Source: Streptomyces calvus (GTDB lineage Bacteria; Actinomycetota; Actinomycetes; Streptomycetales; Streptomycetaceae). Taken from it: a DNA stretch of 64,000 nucleotides. This document shows positions 1 through 8,391 of the stretch, piece by piece (within the stretch, counting starts at the first letter, position 1; each line of letters begins with the position of its first letter). The DNA is taken from assembly GCF_006782915.1 (NCBI RefSeq), contig NZ_VCNP01000049.1, forward strand, positions 1 to 64,000. Reading direction: 5' to 3'. The notes beneath the pieces are model-generated. The model was not told the origin of the DNA. It was given only the letters and a program-made list of their open reading frames with translations, and made no database searches. The translations under genes were made by a program, and so were the position numbers.

Positions 1-47
1 TGCGGGCCGGGCGCATTGTGTGCGCGGTGACAAGTTCCGGAGGTGCT

Positions 48-1052
48 GTGGGAATCGAAGTGGTGGTCGAGGGCCTGACCAAGTCCTTCGGTGAGCAGAA
101 CATCTGGCGGGACGTGACACTTACTCTTCCCGCCGGAGAAGTGAGTGTGATGCTGGGTCCTTCCGGCACCGGGAAGACGGTTTTCCTGAAGTCGCTCATA
201 GGGCTGCTCAAACCCGAGAAGGGCCGTGTCCTCATCAATGGAGTGGACATGGTGAACAGTCCCGAGAGGGATATTTACGAGACCCGGAAACTGTTCGGGC
301 TCATGTTCCAGGACGGCGCCCTGTTCGGCTCCATGTCCCTCTTCGACAACATCGCCTTCCCGCTGCGCGAGCACACCCGCAAGAAGGAGTCGGAGATCCG
401 CCGCATCGTCATGGAACGGATCGAGGTCGTCGGACTGCTGGGCGCGGAGGGCAAGCTCCCGGGAGAGATCAGCGGAGGCATGCGCAAACGGGCCGGCCTG
501 GCCCGCGCGCTCGTGCTGGACCCGCAGATCATCCTCTGCGACGAACCGGACTCCGGGCTCGACCCGGTCCGCACCGCCTACCTCTCCCAGCTGCTGATCG
601 ACCTGAACGCGCAGATCGACGCGACGATGCTGATCGTCACCCACAACCTCGACATCGCCGCCACCGTCCCCGACAACATGGGCATGCTCTTCCGGCGCGA
701 ACTCGTCACCTTCGGCCCGCGCGAGGTGCTGCTCACCAGTGACGAGCCGGTCGTGGCGCAGTTCCTCGGCGGCCGGCGCGAGGGTCCCATCGGGATGTCC
801 GAGGAGAAGGACGCCGCCACCCTCGCCGCCGAGGCGGCCGCCGCCACGGCCGTCGCGCCCCGCGTGATCGTCCCGCAGCTGGAGCCCTCGCCGGGCCTCC
901 CGCCGCGCCGGGCCGTCGCCCGCCGCCGTCAGCGTGTCATGAGCATGATCGACGAGTTGCCCGCCGGGGCGCGCTCCGCCATCCGGGCCACCTACGCGGC
1001 AAGCGCCCAGGCGCCCGCACTGCCGACGCCCGCCGCCGGGAGCGGCGCATGA
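48..1052 (+). CDS. mceG: Mce/Mla-type lipid transporter ATPase (MceG/MlaF-like)
   Basis: Cytoplasmic ATPase that powers the MCE lipid importer encoded downstream. Walker A GPSGTGKT is at residues 37-44, the signature ISGGMRKRAGLA near 141-152, Walker B ILCDEPDSGLD near 162-172 and the H-loop TH near 200. The SGGM(R/K)KR form of the signature is typical of the MlaF/Mkl subfamily. An Ala/Pro-rich C-terminal extension of about 80 residues follows the ABC domain; actinobacterial MceG proteins also carry C-terminal tails. The GTG at 48 is preferred because GGAGG lies 4 nt upstream; an in-frame GTG at 18 has no such site. The stop overlaps the next gene by ATGA, so this is the first gene of the mce operon in the window. 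Confidence 0.93.
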   Translation: MGIEVVVEGLTKSFGEQNIWRDVTLTLPAGEVSVMLGPSGTGKTVFLKSLIGLLKPEKGRVLINGVDMVNSPERDIYETRKLFGLMFQDGALFGSMSLFDNIAFPLREHTRKKESEIRRIVMERIEVVGLLGAEGKLPGEISGGMRKRAGLARALVLDPQIILCDEPDSGLDPVRTAYLSQLLIDLNAQIDATMLIVTHNLDIAATVPDNMGMLFRRELVTFGPREVLLTSDEPVVAQFLGGRREGPIGMSEEKDAATLAAEAAAATAVAPRVIVPQLEPSPGLPPRRAVARRRQRVMSMIDELPAGARSAIRATYAASAQAPALPTPAAGSGA

Positions 1053-1813
1053 TCACCGCGGCGCTGCGGCAGACCGGCCGGCTCTTCGCGCTCGCCGCCG
1101 AAGTGAGCCGCGCCATCTTCCGAAGACCCTTCCAGTTCCGCGAGTTCGTCGAGCAGTTCTGGTTCGTGGCGGGCGTCACCATCCTGCCCGCCGCCCTCGT
1201 CTCCATCCCCTTCGGCGCCGTCATCGCGCTCCAGGTCGGCTCCCTCACCCAGCAGTTGGGCGCCCAGTCGTTCACCGGCGGCGCCAGCGTCCTCGCCGTC
1301 GTCCAGCAGGCCAGCCCGCTCATCGTCGCCCTGCTGATCGCCGGCGCCGGCGGCTCCGCCATCTGCGCCGACCTCGGCTCCCGCACCATCCGCGAGGAAC
1401 TCGACGCCATGAAGGTCATGGGCGTCTCGCCGGTGCAACGCCTGGTCGTGCCCCGGGTCCTGGCCACCATGGGCGTGGCCGTCCTGCTCAACGGCCTCGT
1501 CTCCGTCGTCGGCACCCTCGGCGGCTACTTCTTCAACGTCGTCCTGCAGGGCGGCACCCCCGGCGCCTACCTGTCCAGCTTCTCCGCCCTCGCCCAGCCG
1601 GCCGACCTGTACATCAGCGAACTCAAGGCGCTCGTCTTCGGCTTCATCGCGGGCATCGTCGCCGCCTACCGGGGCCTCAACCCGCGCGGCGGCCCCAAGG
1701 GCGTCGGCGACGCCGTCAACCAGTCCGTCGTCATCACCTTCCTGCTGCTCTTCTTCGTCAACATGGTGATGACGGCCGTCTACCTCCAGATCGTCCCGCC
1801 GAAGGGAGGCTGA
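1049..1813 (+). CDS. yrbEA: MlaE/YrbE family lipid ABC permease (first)
   Basis: Integral membrane permease of the Mce importer, 254 aa, the usual MlaE length. Hydrophobic segments are visible around residues 40-65, 85-110, 145-170, 195-215 and 230-250. The family motif region ELDAMKVMGVSP (about residues 112-123) matches the MlaE E-L-x-x-M-x-x-x-x-x-x-P coupling loop that contacts the ATPase. It starts within the ATPase stop codon (ATGA) and is followed after 6 nt by a paralogous permease. Actinobacterial mce operons carry two such permeases (YrbEA and YrbEB), and this one is first in order. Confidence 0.93.
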   Translation: MITAALRQTGRLFALAAEVSRAIFRRPFQFREFVEQFWFVAGVTILPAALVSIPFGAVIALQVGSLTQQLGAQSFTGGASVLAVVQQASPLIVALLIAGAGGSAICADLGSRTIREELDAMKVMGVSPVQRLVVPRVLATMGVAVLLNGLVSVVGTLGGYFFNVVLQGGTPGAYLSSFSALAQPADLYISELKALVFGFIAGIVAAYRGLNPRGGPKGVGDAVNQSVVITFLLLFFVNMVMTAVYLQIVPPKGG

Positions 1814-1819
1814 CCCACG

Positions 1820-2626
1820 ATGGCCTCGCCGCTCGCCCGGCTCGACCGCTCCGGCGACCACCTGCTCTTCTACGCCCGGGCGCTGCTGTGGATCCCGCGG
1901 ACCCTGCGCCGCTACCTCAAGGAGGTGCAACGCCTCCTCGCCGAGGTCGCCTTCGGCTCCGGCGGGCTCGGCGTCATCGGCGGCACCATCGGCGTGATGA
2001 TCGCGATGACGCTCTTCACCGGGACCGTCGTCGGACTCCAGGGCTACGCGGCCCTCGACCAGATCGGCACGGCCGCGTTCACCGGGTTCGTCTCCGCCTA
2101 CTTCAACACCCGCGAGATCGCCCCGCTCGTCGCCGGACTCGCCCTCTCCGCGACCGTCGGCGCCGGCTTCACCGCCCAGCTCGGCGCCATGCGCATCAAC
2201 GAGGAGGTCGACGCCCTCGAAGGCATGGGCATCCGCTCCATGCCGTACCTGGTCACCACGCGCATCATCGCCGGGGTCGTCGCCATCGTCCCGCTGTACG
2301 CGATCGGGCTGCTCTCCTCCTACCTGGCGTCCCGCTACGTGACCGTCCTGTTCAACGGCCAGTCCCGGGGCACCTACGACCACTACTTCAACCTGTTCCT
2401 CTCCCCGACGGACGTCCTGCTGTCCGTACTGAAAGTGCTGATCTTCAGCGTGATGGTGATCCTCGCCCACTGCTACTACGGCTTCCGCGCCTCCGGCGGC
2501 CCCGCCGGCGTCGGCGTCGCCGTCGGCCGGTCCGTGCGCAACGCCATCGTGCTGATCAGCGTCACCGACTTCTTCCTGTCGCTGGCCCTGTGGGGCGCGA
2601 CCACGACCGTGAAGGTGGCGGGGTGA
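1820..2626 (+). CDS. yrbEB: MlaE/YrbE family lipid ABC permease (second)
   Basis: Second permease subunit of the Mce importer, 268 aa, paralogous to the preceding gene. The coupling-loop motif EEVDALEGMGIRSMPYL corresponds to the MlaE signature. Five to six hydrophobic stretches are present, and the N-terminus (about 35 residues) is an amphipathic interfacial region ending RRYLKEVQRLL. GGGAGG sits about 11 nt before the ATG at 1820. The next gene begins 2 nt after the stop, supporting tight co-translation. With the preceding gene it should form the heterodimeric membrane core. Confidence 0.93.
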   Translation: MASPLARLDRSGDHLLFYARALLWIPRTLRRYLKEVQRLLAEVAFGSGGLGVIGGTIGVMIAMTLFTGTVVGLQGYAALDQIGTAAFTGFVSAYFNTREIAPLVAGLALSATVGAGFTAQLGAMRINEEVDALEGMGIRSMPYLVTTRIIAGVVAIVPLYAIGLLSSYLASRYVTVLFNGQSRGTYDHYFNLFLSPTDVLLSVLKVLIFSVMVILAHCYYGFRASGGPAGVGVAVGRSVRNAIVLISVTDFFLSLALWGATTTVKVAG

Positions 2627-2627
2627 G

Positions 2628-3878
2628 ATGAGCGGACGAGGCGAGACGCTGCGCCGCCGGTGCGCCGGCGTGGTGTTCCTGCTGGTGCCCGTGCTGCTGG
2701 TCTGGCTGGCCGTCGCCGTCTACGACAAGCGGTTCACCGACTCCGACCCGGTGGTCGTCGAGACCGGCAGCGTCGGCAACGAGATGCACCCGGGCGCCGA
2801 GGTGAAACTGCGCGGCGTCGTCGTCGGCGAGGTCCGCGCCGTCGACGCCACCGACGACGGCGCCCGGCTCACCCTCGCCCTGGAACCCGGCGCCCTGGAC
2901 CACGTGCCGTCCGACGTGCGCGCGCAGATGCTGCCGACCACCCTCTTCGGCGAGCGCTACGTGGCGCTCGTACCGCCGGAGCGGCCGTCGGCGAAACCGC
3001 TGGCCGCCGGAGCCGTCATCCCCCAGGACCGATCCGCGAACGCCGTGGAACTCCAGCAGGTCCTCGACAACGTCCTGCCGATGCTCACCGCCGTCCGGCC
3101 GCACAAGCTCTCCGCGACCCTGTCGGCCGTCTCCCGGGCCCTGGAAGGACGCGGCGAGCAGCTCGGCGACACGCTGACGCAACTGGACGAGCACCTGGAG
3201 GAGTTCAACCCCCACCTGCCCGCCCTCAACCGCGACCTCAGGGAACTCGTGAAGGTCGGCCACGTCTACGCCGACGCCGCACCCGACATCCTCACCGCGC
3301 TCACCGACTTCACCACCACCAGCGGCACCCTCGCCGAGCAGGAGGCCGCACTCGCCGGCACCCTCGGCGCCACCACCCGGACGGCCGAGGACATGACGGC
3401 GTTCCTGCAGAAGAACAAGAAGACCGTCATCCGGCTCAGCGCCTCCGGCCGCCCCACGCTGGAACTGCTCGCCGAGTACTCCTCCGCCTTCCCGTGCACC
3501 CTGCGCACCCTCGCCGAGTTCGTGCCCGCCATGGACAAGGCGCTCGGCAAGGGCACCGACCGGCCCGGCATCCACGTCGACCTCACCACCGTCCCCTCAC
3601 GCGGCGCCTACCGCCCCGGCCGCGACACCCCGGTGTACGACTCCGGCGGCGGACCCCGCTGCCCCGCCGTGCCCTACCTCGGCTCCCTGACCCGGCCCGC
3701 CGCGCAGACCGCCGCCGCGGCCGGCCAGGACCTCGGGCCCGCCAACTCGCCGCAGGAGAACGACCTCGTCAACGAACTGCTCGCGCCCGCCGCTGGACAG
3801 CACCCCGGCGACCTGCCCGACTGGAGCAGCCTGCTCGCCGGCCCGCTCTACCGCGGGACGGAGGTGACCCTTCGATGA
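2628..3878 (+). CDS. mceA: MCE-domain lipid-transfer protein MceA
   Basis: First of six MCE-domain proteins thought to form the periplasmic lipid tunnel. One N-terminal membrane anchor (about residues 11-28) is followed by the MCE/MlaD domain (about 38-115), with the motif MHPGAEVKLRGVVVGEVRAV and later FGERYVALVPPE. A helical region with DUF3407-like character extends to about 290, then a C-terminal segment ending in Pro/Gly-rich sequence. At 416 aa it is normal for the family. It is assigned as MceA from its position directly after the permeases. It ends in an ATGA overlap with mceB. Confidence 0.9.
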   Translation: MSGRGETLRRRCAGVVFLLVPVLLVWLAVAVYDKRFTDSDPVVVETGSVGNEMHPGAEVKLRGVVVGEVRAVDATDDGARLTLALEPGALDHVPSDVRAQMLPTTLFGERYVALVPPERPSAKPLAAGAVIPQDRSANAVELQQVLDNVLPMLTAVRPHKLSATLSAVSRALEGRGEQLGDTLTQLDEHLEEFNPHLPALNRDLRELVKVGHVYADAAPDILTALTDFTTTSGTLAEQEAALAGTLGATTRTAEDMTAFLQKNKKTVIRLSASGRPTLELLAEYSSAFPCTLRTLAEFVPAMDKALGKGTDRPGIHVDLTTVPSRGAYRPGRDTPVYDSGGGPRCPAVPYLGSLTRPAAQTAAAAGQDLGPANSPQENDLVNELLAPAAGQHPGDLPDWSSLLAGPLYRGTEVTLR

Positions 3879-4933
3879 CCGCCCCGGACCACGCGCACAC
3901 CCGGCGCCGCCCGCTGACCGGGCCGCTGTGGAAGTCCCTCGCCTTCGTGGTGGTGACCGCGCTCGCCACGACCGTGCTCGGGCTGAGCGTCGCCGACACC
4001 GGCGTCCGCTCCGGCACCCGCACCTACAAGGCCCTGTTCACCGACGTCACCGGCCTCGTGGACGGCGACAGCGTGCGCATCTCCGGAGTGGAGGTCGGCG
4101 AGGTGACCGGTGTCCGCGTCGTGCAGCGGCGCACCGCCGAGGTCACCTTCACCGTCCGGAAGGACCGCACACTGCCCCGGTCGACCACCGCCGCCGTGAA
4201 GTACCTCAACATGGTCGGACAGCGCTACGTCTCGCTCGGCCGCGGCAGCGGCGACCTCACCGGCAGCCTGGACGCGGGCGACACCATCCCCCTCGACCGC
4301 ACCACGCCCGCCCTCGACCTGACCCTGCTCTTCAACGGCTTCAAGCCGCTGTTCGAAGGCCTGTCCCCGAAGGACGTCAACGAACTCGCCGGGTCGATCG
4401 TGCAGGTGCTCCAGGGCGAGGGCGCCACCGTCGACAGCCTGATCCGCCACATCGGCTCGCTCAGCACGACCGTCGCCGCCAAGGACGAGGTGATCGGTCA
4501 GGTCGTCGACAACCTCACCACCGTCCTGGACACCCTCAACGACCGCGAGGCCGACTTCGACGACCTCGTCGTCACCCTGCGGGACCTCGTCACCGGCTTC
4601 GACGACGACCGTGAACCGCTCGGTGAGGCCGTCGAGGCCATGGGCGACCTGACCACCGTCACCGCCGGCCTCTTCAAGGACGGACGCGCCCCCCTCAAGC
4701 GGGACATCCGCGAACTGGGCCGGCTCTCCGCGAACCTCGGCGCGCACACCCCGCAGATCGAGGACTTCCTCCACCGGACCCCCGCGAAGATGACCGCGCT
4801 GGCCCGGCTGTCCTCCTACGGATCGTGGTTCAACCTCTACCTGTGCGAGGCACGGGTGAGCGGAGTGACCACCTCCGACGGGTCCGAACCGCCGACCGGC
4901 ATCGCCATCACCGAATCGAGGTGCCGCGGATGA
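3875..4933 (+). CDS. mceB: MCE-domain lipid-transfer protein MceB
   Basis: Second MCE subunit, 352 aa. A basic N-terminus and a membrane anchor (about residues 15-38) precede the MCE domain, whose core YKALFTDVTGLVDGDSVRIS matches the MceB subtype. The following LNMVGQRYVSLGRG and a helical stretch lead to the C-terminal YGSWFNLYLCEA motif seen in MceB and MceC families. The start ATG at 3875 overlaps the mceA stop (ATGA). The open frame extends far upstream, but that portion lies antiparallel in register over mceA and is GC-driven shadow. Confidence 0.9.
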   Translation: MTAPDHAHTRRRPLTGPLWKSLAFVVVTALATTVLGLSVADTGVRSGTRTYKALFTDVTGLVDGDSVRISGVEVGEVTGVRVVQRRTAEVTFTVRKDRTLPRSTTAAVKYLNMVGQRYVSLGRGSGDLTGSLDAGDTIPLDRTTPALDLTLLFNGFKPLFEGLSPKDVNELAGSIVQVLQGEGATVDSLIRHIGSLSTTVAAKDEVIGQVVDNLTTVLDTLNDREADFDDLVVTLRDLVTGFDDDREPLGEAVEAMGDLTTVTAGLFKDGRAPLKRDIRELGRLSANLGAHTPQIEDFLHRTPAKMTALARLSSYGSWFNLYLCEARVSGVTTSDGSEPPTGIAITESRCRG

Positions 4934-6000
4934 ACCCGTTCACCCGGCCGGGCGGCCCCAGGCGCCCGCGCATCAAACCGGTCGCGGAACGCAACCCCGT
5001 CGCCGTCGCCGTGGCCGGGCTGCTCGCGCTCGCCCTGCTCACCGCCCTCGCCTACCACGCGGAACGGCTGCCGTTCGGCGGCGGCACCTCCTACAGCGCC
5101 GACTTCTCCGAGGCGGCCGGCCTCGACGACGGCGACGAGGTGCGCATCGCCGGCGTCAAGGTCGGCGAGGTCACCGGCGTCGCCCTCGACGGAGCCAAGG
5201 TGAAGGTCACCTTCGAGGTCGAGGACGCCTGGCTCGGCGACCGCACGACCGCCGCCATCGCCATCAGGACCGTCCTCGGCGACAAGTACCTGGCCCTCGA
5301 CCCGCTCGGCGCCGGCCGGCAGGACCCCGCCCGCCGCATCCCGCTGTCCCGCACCACCAGCCCCTACGACGTGACGCAGGCGTTCCAGGACCTCGGCGGC
5401 ACCGTCGACGCCCTCGACACCCGCAGGCTCGCGGAGAGCTTCGAGACCCTCTCCGAGACCTTCGAGAAGTCACCGCCGCACGTGCGGAAGGCCGCCGGCG
5501 GCCTGTCCGACCTGTCGAAGTCCCTCTCCAAGCGCGACGCGAAACTCGTCGAACTCCTCAAGGGCAGCGCCCGGTTCACCAAGACGCTGCAGAACAAGCA
5601 GGCCGGCTTCGAGACCCTCATCGAGGACGGCGGATCCCTGCTCGGCGAACTGAAGGACCGCCGCGCCGCCATCCGCGCGCTGCTCAAGGGCAGCCGTGAA
5701 CTCGGCACCGAACTCGGCGGCCTCGTCGACGACAACGACAAGCACCTCGGCCCCACCCTGAAGGCACTCGGCCGCGTCACCGCGGTCCTGGAGAAGAACA
5801 ACACCCAGCTCGGCAAGACCCTCGCACTGGTCGGCCCGTACTACCGCCTGGTCGGCAACACCCTGGGCAACGGACGCTGGTTCGACAGCTACCTGTGCGG
5901 CGTCGTGCCCCGCGACTACCTGCCCGCAACGTCCCTGCCGGAAAGCGGATGCATGCCGCCGAAGCAGACGACGCCGGCGGCCCGGCAGAGCGGTGAGTGA
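4930..6000 (+). CDS. mceC: MCE-domain lipid-transfer protein MceC
   Basis: Third MCE subunit, 356 aa. An N-terminal basic stretch and transmembrane anchor (about residues 22-42) are followed by the MCE domain with AGLDDGDEVRIAGVKVGEVT and LGDKYLALDPLG. The helical domain ends in WFDSYLCGVVP, the paralogous equivalent of the mceB C-terminus. The ATG at 4930 overlaps the mceB stop. The C-terminal 20 residues are Thr/Pro-rich. Its position and motifs fit MceC of a six-gene series. Confidence 0.9.
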   Translation: MNPFTRPGGPRRPRIKPVAERNPVAVAVAGLLALALLTALAYHAERLPFGGGTSYSADFSEAAGLDDGDEVRIAGVKVGEVTGVALDGAKVKVTFEVEDAWLGDRTTAAIAIRTVLGDKYLALDPLGAGRQDPARRIPLSRTTSPYDVTQAFQDLGGTVDALDTRRLAESFETLSETFEKSPPHVRKAAGGLSDLSKSLSKRDAKLVELLKGSARFTKTLQNKQAGFETLIEDGGSLLGELKDRRAAIRALLKGSRELGTELGGLVDDNDKHLGPTLKALGRVTAVLEKNNTQLGKTLALVGPYYRLVGNTLGNGRWFDSYLCGVVPRDYLPATSLPESGCMPPKQTTPAARQSGE

Positions 6001-7045
6001 CGAGATGAACAGACGCGGAAGAATCCTCGCCGGCGTGTCCGCCCTCGCGGTCCTCGCCGCCGGACTGACCACCGTCCGGGTCCTCGACTCCGACGGCACC
6101 CGCATCACCGCCTACTTCGACCGCGCCACCGGCATCCACGCCGGATCCGACCTGCGTGTCCTCGGCGTCCGGGTCGGCGAGGTGGAGTCGGTGCGGCCGC
6201 AGGGCACCACGGTCCGCGTCGGCCTGCTCCTGGACGAGGGCGTCAAGGTGCCCGAGGGCGCGCGGGCCGTCGTCGTCGCGCCGAGCGTCGTCGCCGACCG
6301 CTACGTGCAGCTCACCCCCGCCCACAGCAAGGGCCCCGCCCTCGCCGACGGCGCCGTCCTGCCCGCCTCCCGCAACCGCACCCCCGTCGAGATCGACCAG
6401 ATCTACGCGTCCGCCACCGAACTGGCCCGCGCTCTCGGCCCGGACGGCGCCAACTCCGCGGGCGCCCTGTCCGAACTGCTGCGCACCGGCGCCGCCAACC
6501 TCGACGGCAACGGCGAGGCCATCGGCGACAGCATCGAGGAGTTCGGCAAGGCGGCGAAGACCCTCGACACCGGCAGCGGCGACCTGTTCGGCACGCTCCG
6601 CCGGCTCCAGACCTTCACCACCATGCTGAAGGAGAAGGACACCGACGTGCGCACCGCGCAGGAACGCCTGGACGAGGTCGTCGGCTTCTTCGCCGACAAC
6701 AAGGACGACCTCGCCGGCGCCCTCGAGGAACTCGGCACCGCCCTCGGCCGGGTCAAGACGTTCATCGAGGACAACCGCGGCGAGCTGAAGAAGAACGTCG
6801 ACCGGCTCGTCCCGCTCACCCGGACCCTCGTCGAGCAGCGGGCCTCGCTCGCCGAGGCGCTGGACGTGGCGCCGCTGGCCGCGTCCAACGTCGTCGGCGC
6901 CTACAACCCCGACACCCGCACCCTCGACGGACGCGCCAACCTCAACGAGATCAGCATGGGCGGTCCGCTGCTGCCGCTGCCCGCGACGGACGGCTCCGCC
7001 GCGGGCGGCGACGGGTCCGCGGCTCCCGGGAAGGGGCAGCGATGA
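5993..7045 (+). CDS. mceD: MCE-domain lipid-transfer protein MceD
   Basis: Fourth MCE subunit, 350 aa. An N-terminal hydrophobic anchor (about residues 9-24) leads into the MCE domain with YFDRATGIHAGSDLRVLGVR, a form characteristic of MceD, and VVADRYVQLTPA. The long helical region to about residue 300 is followed by a Gly/Ala/Ser-rich tail. The GTG at 5993 lies inside the end of mceC; an alternative ATG at 6005, after the mceC stop, is equally possible because neither has a strong ribosome-binding site. It overlaps mceE by ATGA. Confidence 0.88.
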   Translation: MSDEMNRRGRILAGVSALAVLAAGLTTVRVLDSDGTRITAYFDRATGIHAGSDLRVLGVRVGEVESVRPQGTTVRVGLLLDEGVKVPEGARAVVVAPSVVADRYVQLTPAHSKGPALADGAVLPASRNRTPVEIDQIYASATELARALGPDGANSAGALSELLRTGAANLDGNGEAIGDSIEEFGKAAKTLDTGSGDLFGTLRRLQTFTTMLKEKDTDVRTAQERLDEVVGFFADNKDDLAGALEELGTALGRVKTFIEDNRGELKKNVDRLVPLTRTLVEQRASLAEALDVAPLAASNVVGAYNPDTRTLDGRANLNEISMGGPLLPLPATDGSAAGGDGSAAPGKGQR

Positions 7046-8391
7046 AGCGCGGCACCCGGCGCACCGGGGCCCGGCGGGCCGGGCGGGGCGTGCTGACCGC
7101 GGGCGGCGCCGCCGGCCTCACCGCGGGCGGGCTCCTCGCCCTCGGGCTCGGCTTCGCCCTGGCCCTCGGCGCGGTCGTCGTCGGACCGCCGCGCTTCGAC
7201 GGCATCGAGGACCTGCCGCTGCCCGGCGGCGCCGACCTCGGCGACCACCCCTACACCGTCACCGCGGAACTGGACGACGTGGTCAGCCTCGTCCCGCACT
7301 CCGCGGTGAAGGTCAACGACGTCGCCGTCGGCCGGGTCACCGGCATCGACCTCGGCCGCGACGACTGGTCGGCCCGCGTCACCATGCGCATCAACGGAGA
7401 CGTGCGGCTGCCCGCCGACGCCGGCGCGCGGATCGAGCAGTCCGGCCTGCTCGGCGAGAAGTACGTCCAGCTCGTCGCGCCGGCCCGCCGGACCGGGGCC
7501 GGGAGGCTGGCGGACGGGGACGTCATCCCGGTCTCGCGCACCGGCCGCGGCACCGAGGTCGAGGAGGTGTTCGGCGCGCTGTCCCTGCTGCTCAACGGCG
7601 GCGGCGTCAACCAGCTCAGAACGATCACCCGGGAGCTCAACGCGGCGCTCGGCGGCCGCGAACCCGAGGTCCGCTCCGTCCTGCGACGCGTGGACACGCT
7701 GGTGAGCGAACTCGACGACCACCGGGGCGACATCACCGACGCCCTCGACGCCGTCAACCGGCTCTCCGCGACCCTCGCCACCCGCAAGGAGGACGTCGGC
7801 ACCGTCCTCACCGACCTCTCGCCCGGACTGAAGACGCTGGAGAAGCAGCGCGGTTCGCTGCTGACGATGCTGCGTTCCCTCGACACGCTCTCCGGCGTCG
7901 CCGTCTCCACCATCGACGCGAGCAAGGACGACATGATCGCCGACCTGAAGGCCCTCGCGCCGACGCTGAAGGCGCTCGCGGACGCGGGCACCGACCTGCC
8001 GGACTCGCTTGAGGTGCTGCTGACGTACCCGTTCACCGACGAGGTGCTGCGCGGCGTGAAGGGCGACTACCTCAACGTGTACCTGGACCTGGTCGCCGTG
8101 CCCGGCACCCAGGTGATCCCGCCGCTGGTGCCGCGGGGCACACCCTCCCCGTCCGCCCCGGCGGGCGGCGAGCCGGGCGGGGCCGGGCGGAAGGGGTCCG
8201 CCGGGAAGGACGGAGACGCGTCGGGGACCGGCGGCACACCGGGTGCCGGCGTCGGACCGGAGACGTCGTCGTCCGTCCCGCCGTCGGGAAGCCCGTCGCG
8301 GGACACCTCGCCGCTGCCGCTGCCCTCCGTGTCCACCACCGGGGCCGGCACGGCACCGGCCGCGTCCCCGGACGGGGGCGACGACGGATGA
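7042..8391 (+). CDS. mceE: MCE-domain lipid-transfer protein MceE
   Basis: Fifth MCE subunit, 449 aa. The segment GIEDLPLPGG just after the N-terminal hydrophobic anchor (about residues 18-48) is the hallmark of MceE. The MCE domain continues with DVVSLVPHSAVKVNDVAVGRV and LGEKYVQLVAPA. Mycobacterial MceE (LprK type) is usually a lipoprotein, but no lipobox cysteine is visible here, so it is predicted to be anchored by a transmembrane helix. The last 90 residues are Pro/Gly/Ser-rich and disordered. ATGA overlaps occur at both ends. Confidence 0.9.
   Translation: MKRGTRRTGARRAGRGVLTAGGAAGLTAGGLLALGLGFALALGAVVVGPPRFDGIEDLPLPGGADLGDHPYTVTAELDDVVSLVPHSAVKVNDVAVGRVTGIDLGRDDWSARVTMRINGDVRLPADAGARIEQSGLLGEKYVQLVAPARRTGAGRLADGDVIPVSRTGRGTEVEEVFGALSLLLNGGGVNQLRTITRELNAALGGREPEVRSVLRRVDTLVSELDDHRGDITDALDAVNRLSATLATRKEDVGTVLTDLSPGLKTLEKQRGSLLTMLRSLDTLSGVAVSTIDASKDDMIADLKALAPTLKALADAGTDLPDSLEVLLTYPFTDEVLRGVKGDYLNVYLDLVAVPGTQVIPPLVPRGTPSPSAPAGGEPGGAGRKGSAGKDGDASGTGGTPGAGVGPETSSSVPPSGSPSRDTSPLPLPSVSTTGAGTAPAASPDGGDDG

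Noticed and set aside
992..2470. A 492-codon open frame antisense to the permease genes
   Set aside because: Composition is Asp/Gly/Glu-rich, as expected from the reverse frame of GC3-biased genes; it shows no domain and lies fully over two well-supported genes.
2660..4933. A long open frame across mceA that continues into mceB
   Set aside because: The first 400 codons are Arg/Pro-rich and lie in a shifted frame over mceA; only the part from 3875 (with the ATGA start) is a real protein.
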